Program-made: the position numbers and the translations under genes
Source of the DNA: Oscillospiraceae bacterium
Lineage (GTDB): Bacteria; Bacillota; Clostridia; Oscillospirales; Ruminococcaceae
Direction of reading: 5' to 3'
Assembly (NCBI GenBank): GCA_016303195.1
Contig: JAEDMD010000007.1
Span: forward strand, 1 to 23,106
Length of the DNA stretch: 23,106 bases
Shown here: piece by piece, positions 1-7,538 of the stretch
How positions within the stretch are numbered: position 1 is the first letter of the stretch
Layout: every line of letters begins with the position of its first letter
The notes under the pieces: generated by a model
Databases searched by the model: none
What the model was told of the DNA's origin: nothing
The model's input: only the letters and a program-made list of their open reading frames with translations

Positions 1-79
1 AACATCTTATTTTTTGAGGGTTAGTGTCCAAGATCATTGACAAGTGTACATGTTGTCCTGCTTACTGTTAATTGCCTAC

Positions 80-108
80 TTGCATTACTGTTCGTTTTAT
101 GGTATACT
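80..108 (+). promoter_or_regulatory. Sigma-70 type promoter for the lipoprotein gene
   Basis: TTGCAT at 80-85 and TATACT at 103-108 are separated by exactly 17 bases. Transcription would begin near 115 and leave a short leader before the ribosome site AGAAAGGGA at 132-140. The promoter lies downstream of a possible upstream in-frame start at 44, which argues for the start at 149. Confidence 0.7.
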
Positions 109-148
109 ATACATATTAGGGATTTTTTTACAGAAAGGGATAAAATTT

Positions 149-1285
149 ATGAAAATCAAAAAATTAACCGCATTATTACTGGCTCTTACCGCAATTTCAG
201 GATTTGCAGGATGCTCTGACAAGGCTTCCCCGTCTGAAACGGAAATCTCCTCAACTGCCAAGGAAACTACGCTCAACTTACAGGAAAGGCTCGACGAGGC
301 AAGTGATATATTAGCTGAATCCTCCAAGCCCGATCTCCCTGAGGGAACTTATGAGCTGAACGGCTTTCAGTTCGACATAAGTGAAAAGTTTGACTCAATG
401 GAAGGAGTTGAGGACTGTATCGCTTTCAAAGGAAAGGAATATCCTGTAAGCGTAGGCTTTGCAGATCAGGCTCTGTTCGGAAACTGCCGTGCCATCGCCA
501 CTGCTCAGGGAATTGCAGATATTATCAAGGAAAGCGGTGACGAAGCTGTCTGCGAGGAATATGACAATCCATACATGGAATGTGCCCGTGTGAGATCTAA
601 AACATCCGCTGATATATATAACCTTGAAAAATTTTCCGAAAACGCAAACCTTGACTATTACTATGCCCGTCAGGAACGTGACATGATATGTTTCCTTGTC
701 TCATACATTGATGACAATGAGGATGAGGCTGAGGACTATGTGAACTATATTCTCAGCTCACTGAACCATGTGGGCGAGGAAGTTATCTCCGATGAGGGCG
801 GTACTGTTGAAAATGATTATTATACCATAAATTACAGCAAAATATGGTATCCTGAGACAGTTACGACTACCCCTGAGGATGTGGAGGAAGCCGAGAAAAA
901 TGGCGAGGAAATAAAGCAGAGCATAAAAATGCGCTTCTCCCTTGTCGATACGGAAAAGCTGATGCTTTCGGGAGTTACTTTCACAGCCGTAAAGAACAGT
1001 CAGTACAGCACTCTCGAAGAATATGCCAACAATATCTATGAAAAGGCAACTTCAAACAGCAGGATGTCAGGTGCGGAAAAAGGTGAGGGCGAAATAGCAG
1101 GCCATAAGGCAATAGTCGTATCCTATGACCTGAATGCAGGTGTTTCATTCGATGCTCACCTTATCAATTATTTCTTCGAGGATAACGGTATCTATTACTT
1201 TATCTCCGAAAACTACCCCAACAATTATGACAGTTCTTGTCAGGATGATATAAAGGAACTTATTGACAATATTGTTCTTAAATAA
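149..1285 (+). CDS. Secreted lipoprotein of unknown function
   Basis: The start at 149 is chosen because it follows AGAAAGGGA by 8 bases and gives a clean lipoprotein signal. This has a basic head (MKIKK), a hydrophobic stretch, then Phe-Ala-Gly-Cys with Cys22 as the likely lipidation site. The reading frame is open back to 44, but that would put the promoter inside the gene. The 378-residue product has a Ser/Thr/Glu-rich linker after Cys22. Two related-looking halves follow (roughly 75-205 and 215-378), each ending in a helix of the type IDNIVLK. This recalls PsbP/DcrB-like lipoprotein domains, but that is only an impression. It is probably anchored on the outer face of the membrane. It has its own promoter and is separated from purD by a structured repeat, so a link to purine synthesis is not implied. 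Confidence 0.85.
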   Translation: MKIKKLTALLLALTAISGFAGCSDKASPSETEISSTAKETTLNLQERLDEASDILAESSKPDLPEGTYELNGFQFDISEKFDSMEGVEDCIAFKGKEYPVSVGFADQALFGNCRAIATAQGIADIIKESGDEAVCEEYDNPYMECARVRSKTSADIYNLEKFSENANLDYYYARQERDMICFLVSYIDDNEDEAEDYVNYILSSLNHVGEEVISDEGGTVENDYYTINYSKIWYPETVTTTPEDVEEAEKNGEEIKQSIKMRFSLVDTEKLMLSGVTFTAVKNSQYSTLEEYANNIYEKATSNSRMSGAEKGEGEIAGHKAIVVSYDLNAGVSFDAHLINYFFEDNGIYYFISENYPNNYDSSCQDDIKELIDNIVLK

Positions 1286-1289
1286 AATA

Positions 1290-1360
1290 AGAACCTGTTT
1301 TAACAAGATGCCACGGCATCTCTTGAAATACATCAGGTGTCCCTTGTGAGGACAGGTTCT
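1290..1360. repeat. 71-bp element with imperfect 18-bp terminal inverted repeats
   Basis: The left end, AGAACCTGTTTTAACAAG (1290-1307), and the reverse complement of the right end (1343-1360) agree at 15 of 18 positions. As RNA most of the differences become G-U pairs, leaving one A-G mismatch, so the transcript could form a long outer stem. Inside it, AGATGC (1306-1311) pairs with GCATCT (1316-1321) around a 4-base loop. It fills the gap between the lipoprotein stop and the purD ribosome site. There is no T-run after it, so it is not a standard terminator. It could be a miniature inverted-repeat element or a regulatory leader hairpin of purD. I do not recognise it as a known riboswitch class. 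Confidence 0.6.
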
Positions 1361-1384
1361 AAATTATCTCAGGAGGAATAAACA

Positions 1385-2671
1385 ATGAAAAACGTATTAG
1401 TAGTAGGCGGAGGCGGACGTGAACACGCCATTATTATGAAGCTGGCTGAAAGCAAGCACGTTGGCAAGCTGTACTGCACACCCGGAAACGGCGGTATATC
1501 AAAGTACGCTGAATGTTTCAATGTGGGCGCAACCGATGTTGACGGTGTTGTTGCACTTGCTAAGGAGCTGAAACCCGATATGGTAGTAGTTGCTCCCGAT
1601 GATCCGCTGGTTCTCGGTATGGTCGATGCTTTACAGGCTGAGGGCTTCATGACATTCGGCCCGAAGGCAAATGCCGCTATAATCGAAGGCTCTAAGGTTT
1701 TCTCAAAGGAGCTTATGAAAAAGTACAGCATCCCGACTGCTTTCTATGAGGTATTCACCGAATCCGACAAGGCTATCGCTTATTTAAAGGAGCAGAACAG
1801 CTATCCTGCTGTTATCAAGGCTGACGGTCTTGCTCTCGGCAAGGGCGTTATCATCGCTCAGAACGAGGATGAAGCTGTAAAGGCTGTTCATGATATGATA
1901 GACGATCTGAAATTCGGCAAAAGCTCTGCCCGTATCGTTATCGAGGAATTCCTCACAGGCCCTGAGGTGTCTGTACTTTCGTTCACAGACGGCAAGACCA
2001 TCGTTCCTATGATATCTTCTATGGATCACAAACGTGCCCTTGACGGTGATATGGGACTCAATACAGGCGGTATGGGTACAGTTTCGCCTAACCCTTACTA
2101 CACTGAGGATATCGCTAAGGAGTGCATGGAGAAGATATTCCTCCCGACTATGAACGCTATGAACGCTGAGGGACGCACATTCGAGGGCTGTCTCTATTTC
2201 GGCCTTATGCTCACTCCCAAGGGCCCGAAGGTAATTGAGTACAACTGCCGTTTCGGTGACCCTGAGACACAGGTGGTTCTTCCTATGCTGAACGCTGACC
2301 TTTATGAGATATTCGAGGCTATCTACAAGCATGAACTTGACAAGGTGGATATCAAGTGGCATAAGGGAAGCTGTGCCTGCGTTGTTATGGCAAGCGGAGG
2401 CTATCCTGAAAGCTATCCTAAGGGTATCGAAATGAACGGTTTCGACGATATGGGACAGGTAAAGAACTGCTTTGTTTATCATGCAGGCACTAAGCTTAGC
2501 GAGGACGGAAAGTTCCTGACAAACGGAGGCCGTGTTATCGGTGTTACCGCTAAGGGCGAGACTTTACAGACGGCTCTTGATACCGCTTATGAGGGCGTTA
2601 AGGGTATCAGCTTCGAGGGCGCTCATTTCAGAAAAGATATCGGACAGCGTGCGTTGAAGGCTCTCAGCTAA
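1385..2671 (+). CDS. purD: Phosphoribosylamine-glycine ligase (GAR synthetase)
   Basis: PurD joins glycine to 5-phosphoribosylamine using ATP, the second step of de novo purine synthesis. The 428-residue protein has the normal length. The N-terminal GGGGREHA (residues 8-15) is the family signature. The ATP-grasp part includes EEFLTGPEVSVLSF, DHKRALDGD followed by LNTGGMGTVSP, and EYNCRFGDPETQ near residue 290 with the metal- and ATP-binding Glu and Asn. AGGAGG lies 8 bases before the ATG. It is the only pur gene on the plus strand here and is convergent with the main pur array. A membrane-protein gene follows after 10 bases, so the two are probably co-transcribed. Confidence 0.97.
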   Translation: MKNVLVVGGGGREHAIIMKLAESKHVGKLYCTPGNGGISKYAECFNVGATDVDGVVALAKELKPDMVVVAPDDPLVLGMVDALQAEGFMTFGPKANAAIIEGSKVFSKELMKKYSIPTAFYEVFTESDKAIAYLKEQNSYPAVIKADGLALGKGVIIAQNEDEAVKAVHDMIDDLKFGKSSARIVIEEFLTGPEVSVLSFTDGKTIVPMISSMDHKRALDGDMGLNTGGMGTVSPNPYYTEDIAKECMEKIFLPTMNAMNAEGRTFEGCLYFGLMLTPKGPKVIEYNCRFGDPETQVVLPMLNADLYEIFEAIYKHELDKVDIKWHKGSCACVVMASGGYPESYPKGIEMNGFDDMGQVKNCFVYHAGTKLSEDGKFLTNGGRVIGVTAKGETLQTALDTAYEGVKGISFEGAHFRKDIGQRALKALS

Positions 2672-2681
2672 GGAGCAGGTT

Positions 2682-3302
2682 ATGCGTGAAAGACTGAACA
2701 ACGGCATATTCTTCGGATTTGTCGGAAATCTGCTGTTCCTCGGATTTGCGTTAGTTTGTATGATATACCATGTTACATTTGACCCGAAAAGCGCTGTTAC
2801 GGAAATTATCGGTGCGATAGCCTATATAGTTGAGTTTGCAGGATTCTTTACGCTTCTCTTTTCGGCATATCTTATATGGGGCTCTGCAAGAGACAGAAAG
2901 CTGATGAAGACAGGTTATACGGCTTATATCTTTTTTGAAGCATTCATGATGTTTATAGAGCTTAATTCGCATAATTTCAAGTCATACAACCCCTATTCGC
3001 AGGGATTGGCTATATTCCACGCTATTCTGTCAGCGCTGATATGTTATTTGTTCCTCCAGCTTGATAAGGATAACAAGAAGTTCGAGCATATTATCATCGC
3101 TTGCATTGCATTGATATTCGTGGGAATGCTGGGCAATATCATAGGAATACGCATTTATTTCAGTATTCTCATCAATGCGGTGGCATTTTCGCTGTTTTTC
3201 GGCGGTGTGCGTTATCTTCTCCAAAGAGGGGAGATAGAGATAGACTGCCACGGTGATAATCCAAGGCCTGCCGAATATAAAAGCGATTTCTTCAAAGACT
3301 GA
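2682..3302 (+). CDS. Six-span membrane protein, unknown family
   Basis: A 206-residue hydrophobic protein with about six membrane segments, for example near 9-30, 40-65, 80-95, 105-125, 135-155 and 160-178. A short hydrophilic tail is rich in Asp and Lys. AAGGAG at the very end of purD lies 6 bases before the ATG, and the genes are only 10 bases apart, so it is read from the purD transcript. No catalytic motif is visible and I do not recognise the family. Like other passengers in the purine array it is a small membrane protein next to a pur gene. The gene ends with TGA, which shows that TGA serves as a stop codon in this genome. Confidence 0.8.
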   Translation: MRERLNNGIFFGFVGNLLFLGFALVCMIYHVTFDPKSAVTEIIGAIAYIVEFAGFFTLLFSAYLIWGSARDRKLMKTGYTAYIFFEAFMMFIELNSHNFKSYNPYSQGLAIFHAILSALICYLFLQLDKDNKKFEHIIIACIALIFVGMLGNIIGIRIYFSILINAVAFSLFFGGVRYLLQRGEIEIDCHGDNPRPAEYKSDFFKD

Positions 3303-3310
3303 ATCAAAAA

Positions 3311-3343
3311 TCCCCGAAGCGATATCAATTACCGCTTCGGGGA
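3311..3343 (-). terminator. Intrinsic terminator between convergent genes
   Basis: TCCCCGAAGCG (3311-3321) is a perfect inverted repeat of 3333-3343, with an 11-base loop. Read on the minus strand the stem is followed by ATTTTTGATT, a usable T-run, so it ends the long minus-strand array after the gene at 3350-3856. On the plus strand the following sequence is only weakly T-rich, but the same stem probably also slows polymerase leaving the purD operon. Confidence 0.85.
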
Positions 3344-3349
3344 TATGTA

Positions 3350-3856
3350 TTATATGGCAGTATTGCTTTTTTCGTGTGCGATGTAGTATTCAACAGAATT
3401 GGCGCACATGATAATGACAAATGAGAAAACATAAAGATACGAAAGCAGTCCACGTACCGAGGTTATTGAACTGAGGAGCTGGACTGTTTCAATGTTTATG
3501 GATGCTGCCGAGCGTATTGCGATGGTATAAACAAACGATACCATTGCTGTCATGAGGATATATCCGCAGAATGTGGATATCAGCATCAGCAGACTGCGTT
3601 TTTTGCTTATCTTGTCTGCAAAACATCCAATACCGCAGAGTATCAGCATGATTGTCGGAATTGCCGCCTGAATGAGCAGGAGCATTTCAGTCTTTTTGTC
3701 AAAGTTAGTCTCCATAAGATCCTTTATGCTTCCGTAACCCATGAGGATGGCGGCTATATGCGGATTCAGCACGATAATAATATTCATCAGCATCCCCACA
3801 GCAGTGAGTACTGCGGCAATAACTGACAGTGTACGCAGAAAAGTTGGTCTGTTCAT
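3350..3856 (-). CDS. Four-span membrane protein, unknown
   Basis: A 168-residue protein with four likely membrane segments (about 10-35, 55-78, 88-110 and 130-155) and a hydrophilic tail (AHEKSNTAI). The ATG at 3856 is preceded by AAGG. The gene starts 9 bases after the stop of its upstream neighbour, which has the same length and similar layout, so the two may be distant paralogues or partners. It is the last gene of the array and is followed directly by a terminator. No conserved motif suggests a function. Confidence 0.75.
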   Translation of the reverse strand: MNRPTFLRTLSVIAAVLTAVGMLMNIIIVLNPHIAAILMGYGSIKDLMETNFDKKTEMLLLIQAAIPTIMLILCGIGCFADKISKKRSLLMLISTFCGYILMTAMVSFVYTIAIRSAASINIETVQLLSSITSVRGLLSYLYVFSFVIIMCANSVEYYIAHEKSNTAI

Positions 3857-3865
3857 AGCACCGCC

Positions 3866-4372
3866 TTACTTCATATGGTCAACGTGTCTTACCTCGTCCA
3901 TGCCGAGAGCGGCAGAGGTGCAGACAATGACAAGTGAAGCAACGTTCAGTATACCGAAGAAAAACCAGAGATACTCAGCTTTCTGTATCATCCATTCCTC
4001 GGACATATACAGCATTTCGGAATGATTGAGTATCACTCTTGCCAGAACGTGTTCTGCAATATATGCGAACAGCCATAGTATCGGAGCGGCTTTGAATGTC
4101 TTGCGGCACCGCTTTATTGAGAATCCAAGCTCCATACAGCCGAATGTGTATATCAGATACGGAAGCCATAACAGCGGAAGCGGAAACATCAGGAGCTTAT
4201 TTCTGCCACGGATGATCGCTTCGGGATGAATTTCCCTGAAATGATCCGATGCTGCAAGTTTAAGTATAAGGTCACCGAATACCACTGTGAGTATGGCAAG
4301 GACGATATAACCGATCGTAAGACCACTTGCTATGATATATAGCTTCTGAACGGATATTGATTTATATTTCAT
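3866..4372 (-). CDS. Four-span membrane protein, unknown
   Basis: A 168-residue protein with hydrophobic segments around 10-35, 60-80, 92-112 and 130-155, and a short polar tail. The ribosome site is weak (AGGG about 8 bases before the ATG). The gene begins only about 20 bases after the terminator hairpin of the AICAR transformylase gene. There is no room for a separate promoter, so expression probably depends on read-through. It forms a two-gene unit with the equal-length gene downstream. Family and function were not recognised. Confidence 0.75.
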   Translation of the reverse strand: MKYKSISVQKLYIIASGLTIGYIVLAILTVVFGDLILKLAASDHFREIHPEAIIRGRNKLLMFPLPLLWLPYLIYTFGCMELGFSIKRCRKTFKAAPILWLFAYIAEHVLARVILNHSEMLYMSEEWMIQKAEYLWFFFGILNVASLVIVCTSAALGMDEVRHVDHMK

Positions 4373-4393
4373 AATTTTACCCTGTTAAAAATA

Positions 4394-4420
4394 GGGAAGG
4401 AGGCATACGGCATCCTTCCC
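4394..4420 (-). terminator. Intrinsic terminator after AICAR transformylase gene
   Basis: On the minus strand GGGAAGGA (4420-4413) pairs with TCCTTCCC (4401-4394) around an 11-base loop and is followed at once by TATTTTTAAC. It sits a few bases after the TAA of the gene at 4429-5610. Two further minus-strand genes follow without a visible promoter, so termination is probably incomplete. Confidence 0.85.
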
Positions 4421-4428
4421 CTGTTGTA

Positions 4429-5610
4429 TTAGTGGTGGAACAGACGGATGCCTGTGAATGCCATAGCAATGTTGTACTTGTTGCAGGTTTCGATAACGTT
4501 GTCGTCACGGATAGAACCGCCCGGTTCAGCGATGTACTCAACACCTGACTTCTTAGCTCTCTCGATGTTGTCACCGAATGGGAAGAATGCGTCAGAACCG
4601 AGGCAAACACCTGTATTCTTTGCAAGCCATGCCTTCTTTTCCTCTCTTGTGAATACAGCAGGCTTTACCTTGAATATTCTCTGCCACTCGCCCTCACGGA
4701 GAACGTCCTCGTACTCGTCGCCGATGTAAACATCAATAGCATTGTCACGGTCAGCACGGCGGATATCGTCAACGAACTGGAGTCCCATTACCTGCGGAGA
4801 CTGTCTCAGCCACCAGTTGTCAGCCTTCTGACCTGCAAGTCTTGTGCAGTGGATACGTGACTGCTGACCTGCTCCGATACCGATAGCCTGTCCGTCCTTA
4901 ACGTAGCATACGGAGTTGGACTGTGTGTATTTCAGTGTGATGAGTGAGATGAGGAGATCGTCCTTCTTATCGTCTGGGATGTCCTTGTTCTCTGTAACAA
5001 CATTTGCAAGAAGCTCACGGTTGATGTCAAGCTCGTTGCGTCCCTGCTCGAAGGATACGCCGTAGACCTGCTTTGTCTCGATAGGAGCAGGCTTGTAGTT
5101 CTCGTCCATCCTGAGGATGCAGTATGTGCCCTTTCTCTTGGACTTGAGTATCTCAAGAGCTTCGGGATCGTAGTCGGGAGCGATAACACCGTCTGAAACT
5201 TCACGCTGTATCATCTTGGCTGTGCAAACATCGACCTTGTCTGAGAGAGCGATGAAGTCGCCGTAGGATGACATTCTGTCTGCGCCTCTTGCTCTTGCGT
5301 AAGCGCTTGCAAGGGGAGTAAGCTCGCCGAGATCGTCTACCCAGTATATCTTCTTTAAGTCATCGCTGAGCGGTTTGCCGATAGCCGCACCTGCGGGGGA
5401 TACGTGCTTGAATGAAGTAGCTGCACACATACCTGTTGCGGCTTTCAGTTCCTTTACAAGCTGCCAGCCGTTGAAAGCATCAAGAAGATTGATATAACCC
5501 GGCTTGCCGCAGAGAACTTCGATAGGAAGCTCGCTTCCGTCAGCCATGTAAACTCTTGAAGGCTTCTGATTGGGGTTACAGCCGTATTTTAACTGCATTT
5601 CATTTGACAT
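4429..5610 (-). CDS. purH: Stand-alone AICAR transformylase (PurH C-terminal activity only)
   Basis: Transfers a formyl group from 10-formyl-tetrahydrofolate to AICAR, giving FAICAR, the penultimate step to IMP. The 393-residue protein starts directly with the transformylase part (KYGCNPNQKPSR). It has the catalytic Lys68-His69 pair in TSFKHVSPAG, then SDAFFPFGDN and AEPGGSIRDD near the C-terminus. Ordinary bifunctional PurH has about 520-530 residues, with an N-terminal MGS-like IMP cyclohydrolase domain that is absent here. The missing step is supplied by the PurO-type gene at 7539-8252. AAGGAGG lies about 9 bases before the ATG. An intrinsic terminator follows. The split form is intact, not a truncation, because the ribosome site and start are canonical. 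Confidence 0.93.
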   Translation of the reverse strand: MSNEMQLKYGCNPNQKPSRVYMADGSELPIEVLCGKPGYINLLDAFNGWQLVKELKAATGMCAATSFKHVSPAGAAIGKPLSDDLKKIYWVDDLGELTPLASAYARARGADRMSSYGDFIALSDKVDVCTAKMIQREVSDGVIAPDYDPEALEILKSKRKGTYCILRMDENYKPAPIETKQVYGVSFEQGRNELDINRELLANVVTENKDIPDDKKDDLLISLITLKYTQSNSVCYVKDGQAIGIGAGQQSRIHCTRLAGQKADNWWLRQSPQVMGLQFVDDIRRADRDNAIDVYIGDEYEDVLREGEWQRIFKVKPAVFTREEKKAWLAKNTGVCLGSDAFFPFGDNIERAKKSGVEYIAEPGGSIRDDNVIETCNKYNIAMAFTGIRLFHH

Positions 5611-5679
5611 AATAATGTCCTCCTTTATAATAATTCATAATGCTAAATTGATTGATTTTGTTTTGGTTGCCTGCCGTAT

Positions 5680-6227
5680 TCATCGGTCTATGCCGAAGCA
5701 CTCAGAAACAATGTATGCGATGATCGCTCCCGCAAGGCAAACTAAAATGCGATGAATGCCAGCTTCACCCACATTCTTATTTTGGAATTTTCCTTAGGAA
5801 CTTGCGGCATATTAGGGCTTCTGTATCCGGGAAACAATGAGGCTGAGATTATTGGTACAACAAACAGCATTGCAATTGCTATGAGCATACACAAAACTCC
5901 GATGCCTGTAATAAATTTGTCTGAGGCTGATGTGTCCTCTTTAGTGCCGACGAGCATAAATCCCAGAAATGAAAAGATCCCCATGACTGCCATCATGATA
6001 TTTCTGCTTCTGAGCCATCTGTCCAGAGATCTGCGGTGAGACATATCCACTGCGTCACGGTTTTCAAGAATGTTTATCCTGTTCTGCATTTCGCCGAACT
6101 GAACTTCCTCCTTCATCTCGTCAAAGCCGATCTCAACACCTCAGAAAGGGCATTTCCCGAAATAATCGCCCTGTTTCCTTTCAACAGGTGCGCCGCAGTT
6201 CGGGCATTCTATTTCAACTATATCCAA
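5680..6227 (-). pseudogene. Broken zinc-ribbon membrane protein (in-frame TGA plus frameshift)
   Basis: Reading from the TTG at 6227 (8 bases after AGGAG) gives an N-terminal zinc ribbon with Cys8, Cys11 and Cys26. A TGA at 6141-6143 (codon 29) stands where the fourth Cys is expected: Cys-Pro-Phe-stop-Gly. The intact relative at 7020-7511 has Cys at 8, 11, 26 and 29. Beyond the TGA the frame stays open (coiled region, then membrane spans) to TAG at 5742-5744. A second frame continues from 5742 as VCLAGAIIAYIVSECFGIDR to TGA at 5680. That completes a membrane helix resembling the end of the neighbour at 6263-7000. The total of 548 bases is 2 more than a multiple of 3, fitting a 1-base loss or 2-base gain near 5742. 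A start at the internal ATG 6116 would give a 124-residue remnant but has no good ribosome site. Selenocysteine at the TGA is unlikely at a structural zinc ligand, and no clear stem-loop follows it. Confidence 0.8.
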
Positions 6228-6262
6228 ATCATCAGCTCCTTATAATTTTTTTAGAACTTGTA

Positions 6263-7000
6263 TCATACGCCCATTACATAGTTGAGGAACGCTGAGAATA
6301 TGATACCTGCAAGGGTGATAATAGCTAAGTAAAGAAGCCATGTAAGCAGTAATGATTTCAGCTTTGAAGTATCGGCTTTGTCCATATCGTGGGTTGGGAG
6401 ATGAGGTCTTGATAATATGAGTATTATCAGCATGAAAAGGAAATAAGCCAGAATTATGAATACGATTACGGTCGCATCGTGTTCATAGCCGATGTATGCA
6501 GCCAGAAGCATGAGAACGCAGAGCAGGACTGTGCTTGCACCATAGATAGTAGCCCATTTTTTGCGCTTTTCCTTCTGAACAGCGTATACCTTTTCAAATT
6601 CCTCATGAGCGGCACGTTTGGCTTCATATTCCTGTCGCTCTATCTCATTTTTAAGCTGTTGTGCTTCATTGACTATCTCGATGCGCCTTGTGCCGTCATC
6701 AACAGCGAACTGATTTCCGCAGAACTGACACTGAGCGACCATCTGTCCTTCCTTTACTGCGATACTGTTGCCGCAGCTTGGACATTTGATAGGGATGATC
6801 TTTATATCTGTGCTGTCGGTTCTGATATCATTTTCGATCACATCTGTGATAGTTTCTGATATGTTGCTGTCAGCGCTTATTTGTATCTTTGGTTCGATAG
6901 AAATGATACTTCCGCATTTATCGCATGAAGCGACTTTTTGTCCGTCCTTTACATATATCGGATTGCCGCAGTTTATACAGAATTTTTTGTTGTTTTCCAT
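6263..7000 (-). CDS. Membrane protein with two zinc ribbons
   Basis: A 245-residue protein. Zinc ribbon 1 uses Cys8, Cys11, Cys26 and Cys29. Zinc ribbon 2 uses Cys73, Cys76, Cys91 and Cys94 (CPSCGNSI and CQFCGNQF). A charged, probably coiled-coil stretch covers about 110-148. Three membrane spans follow near 151-171, 177-197 and 217-237. The ribbons should face the cytoplasm and bind zinc; the ligand or partner is unknown. AAAGGAG lies 7 bases before the ATG. It is the middle of three adjacent genes of the same layout, which suggests local duplication. The region between the ribbons and the membrane (DDGTRRIEIV) is matched in the neighbour by DDGSRQYRVA, supporting common origin. Confidence 0.85.
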   Translation of the reverse strand: MENNKKFCINCGNPIYVKDGQKVASCDKCGSIISIEPKIQISADSNISETITDVIENDIRTDSTDIKIIPIKCPSCGNSIAVKEGQMVAQCQFCGNQFAVDDGTRRIEIVNEAQQLKNEIERQEYEAKRAAHEEFEKVYAVQKEKRKKWATIYGASTVLLCVLMLLAAYIGYEHDATVIVFIILAYFLFMLIILILSRPHLPTHDMDKADTSKLKSLLLTWLLYLAIITLAGIIFSAFLNYVMGV

Positions 7001-7019
7001 AGTCAGACTCCTTTGGGGC

Positions 7020-7511
7020 TCAGAATACCCTCTGTGCTATCAAATTCATTATGCCTAACATGAACCCAAATGTTCCTATTAACAGGAAGAAGACTCCTAT
7101 TTTACTGCCCCTTGCATTTCTCGGCTTAATAACTGCAAAAATGATAGGCATAATTATCCCTATGGTTGTAGCGATTAGTCTCGCCTCCACTGATCTGAAC
7201 ATACATGTAGCAACTGAGAGCAGTATAAACAGCGCATGGAACACAATTACAAGTATCGTCCATTTCTGAACGGATAAGTCGCTTTCAGTCTCATATTCGA
7301 GATTTGATCTGTCTATCTGAGATGTGAGGTCACGTTTATTCTTTGAAAGGAGTATCCTTTCTATTTCACTCCTGTCTGCAACACGGTACTGTCTCGAACC
7401 GTCATCGAATCTTAGCTGTGAATTACAGAATTCACAGTAACCGAATTTTGAATTTTCGGGAAGTGATATAACTGCGCCGCAGTTCGGGCAGTTTATTTTT
7501 ACTAAGTTCAA
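7020..7511 (-). CDS. Membrane protein with one zinc ribbon
   Basis: A 163-residue protein starting at a TTG (7511) that lies 8 bases after GGGAG; no in-frame ATG fits. Cys8, Cys11, Cys26 and Cys29 form one zinc ribbon. A short DDGSR motif and a polar linker with possible coiled-coil character lead to three membrane spans near 84-104, 110-128 and 137-158. It follows the IMP cyclohydrolase gene by 27 bases and precedes a two-ribbon paralogue by 19 bases. The function is unknown. The zinc-binding head and membrane tail suggest sensing or scaffolding at the membrane, but that is inference. It ends in TGA. Confidence 0.85.
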   Translation of the reverse strand: MNLVKINCPNCGAVISLPENSKFGYCEFCNSQLRFDDGSRQYRVADRSEIERILLSKNKRDLTSQIDRSNLEYETESDLSVQKWTILVIVFHALFILLSVATCMFRSVEARLIATTIGIIMPIIFAVIKPRNARGSKIGVFFLLIGTFGFMLGIMNLIAQRVF

Positions 7512-7538
7512 ATCGTTAACTCCCTGATTTGGCTCATA

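Noticed and set aside
44..148. N-terminal extension of the lipoprotein
   Set aside because: It would contain the promoter and destroy the lipoprotein signal; the ribosome site fits the start at 149.
1784..2482. Long open frame antisense to purD
   Set aside because: It lies wholly inside a clear purD gene, and its product has no recognisable domain; it is a by-product of purD codon usage.
6141..6143. Selenocysteine insertion at the TGA
   Set aside because: The site is a structural zinc ligand, no convincing stem-loop follows the TGA, and the gene carries a second lesion, so decay is simpler. It is kept only as a test to run.
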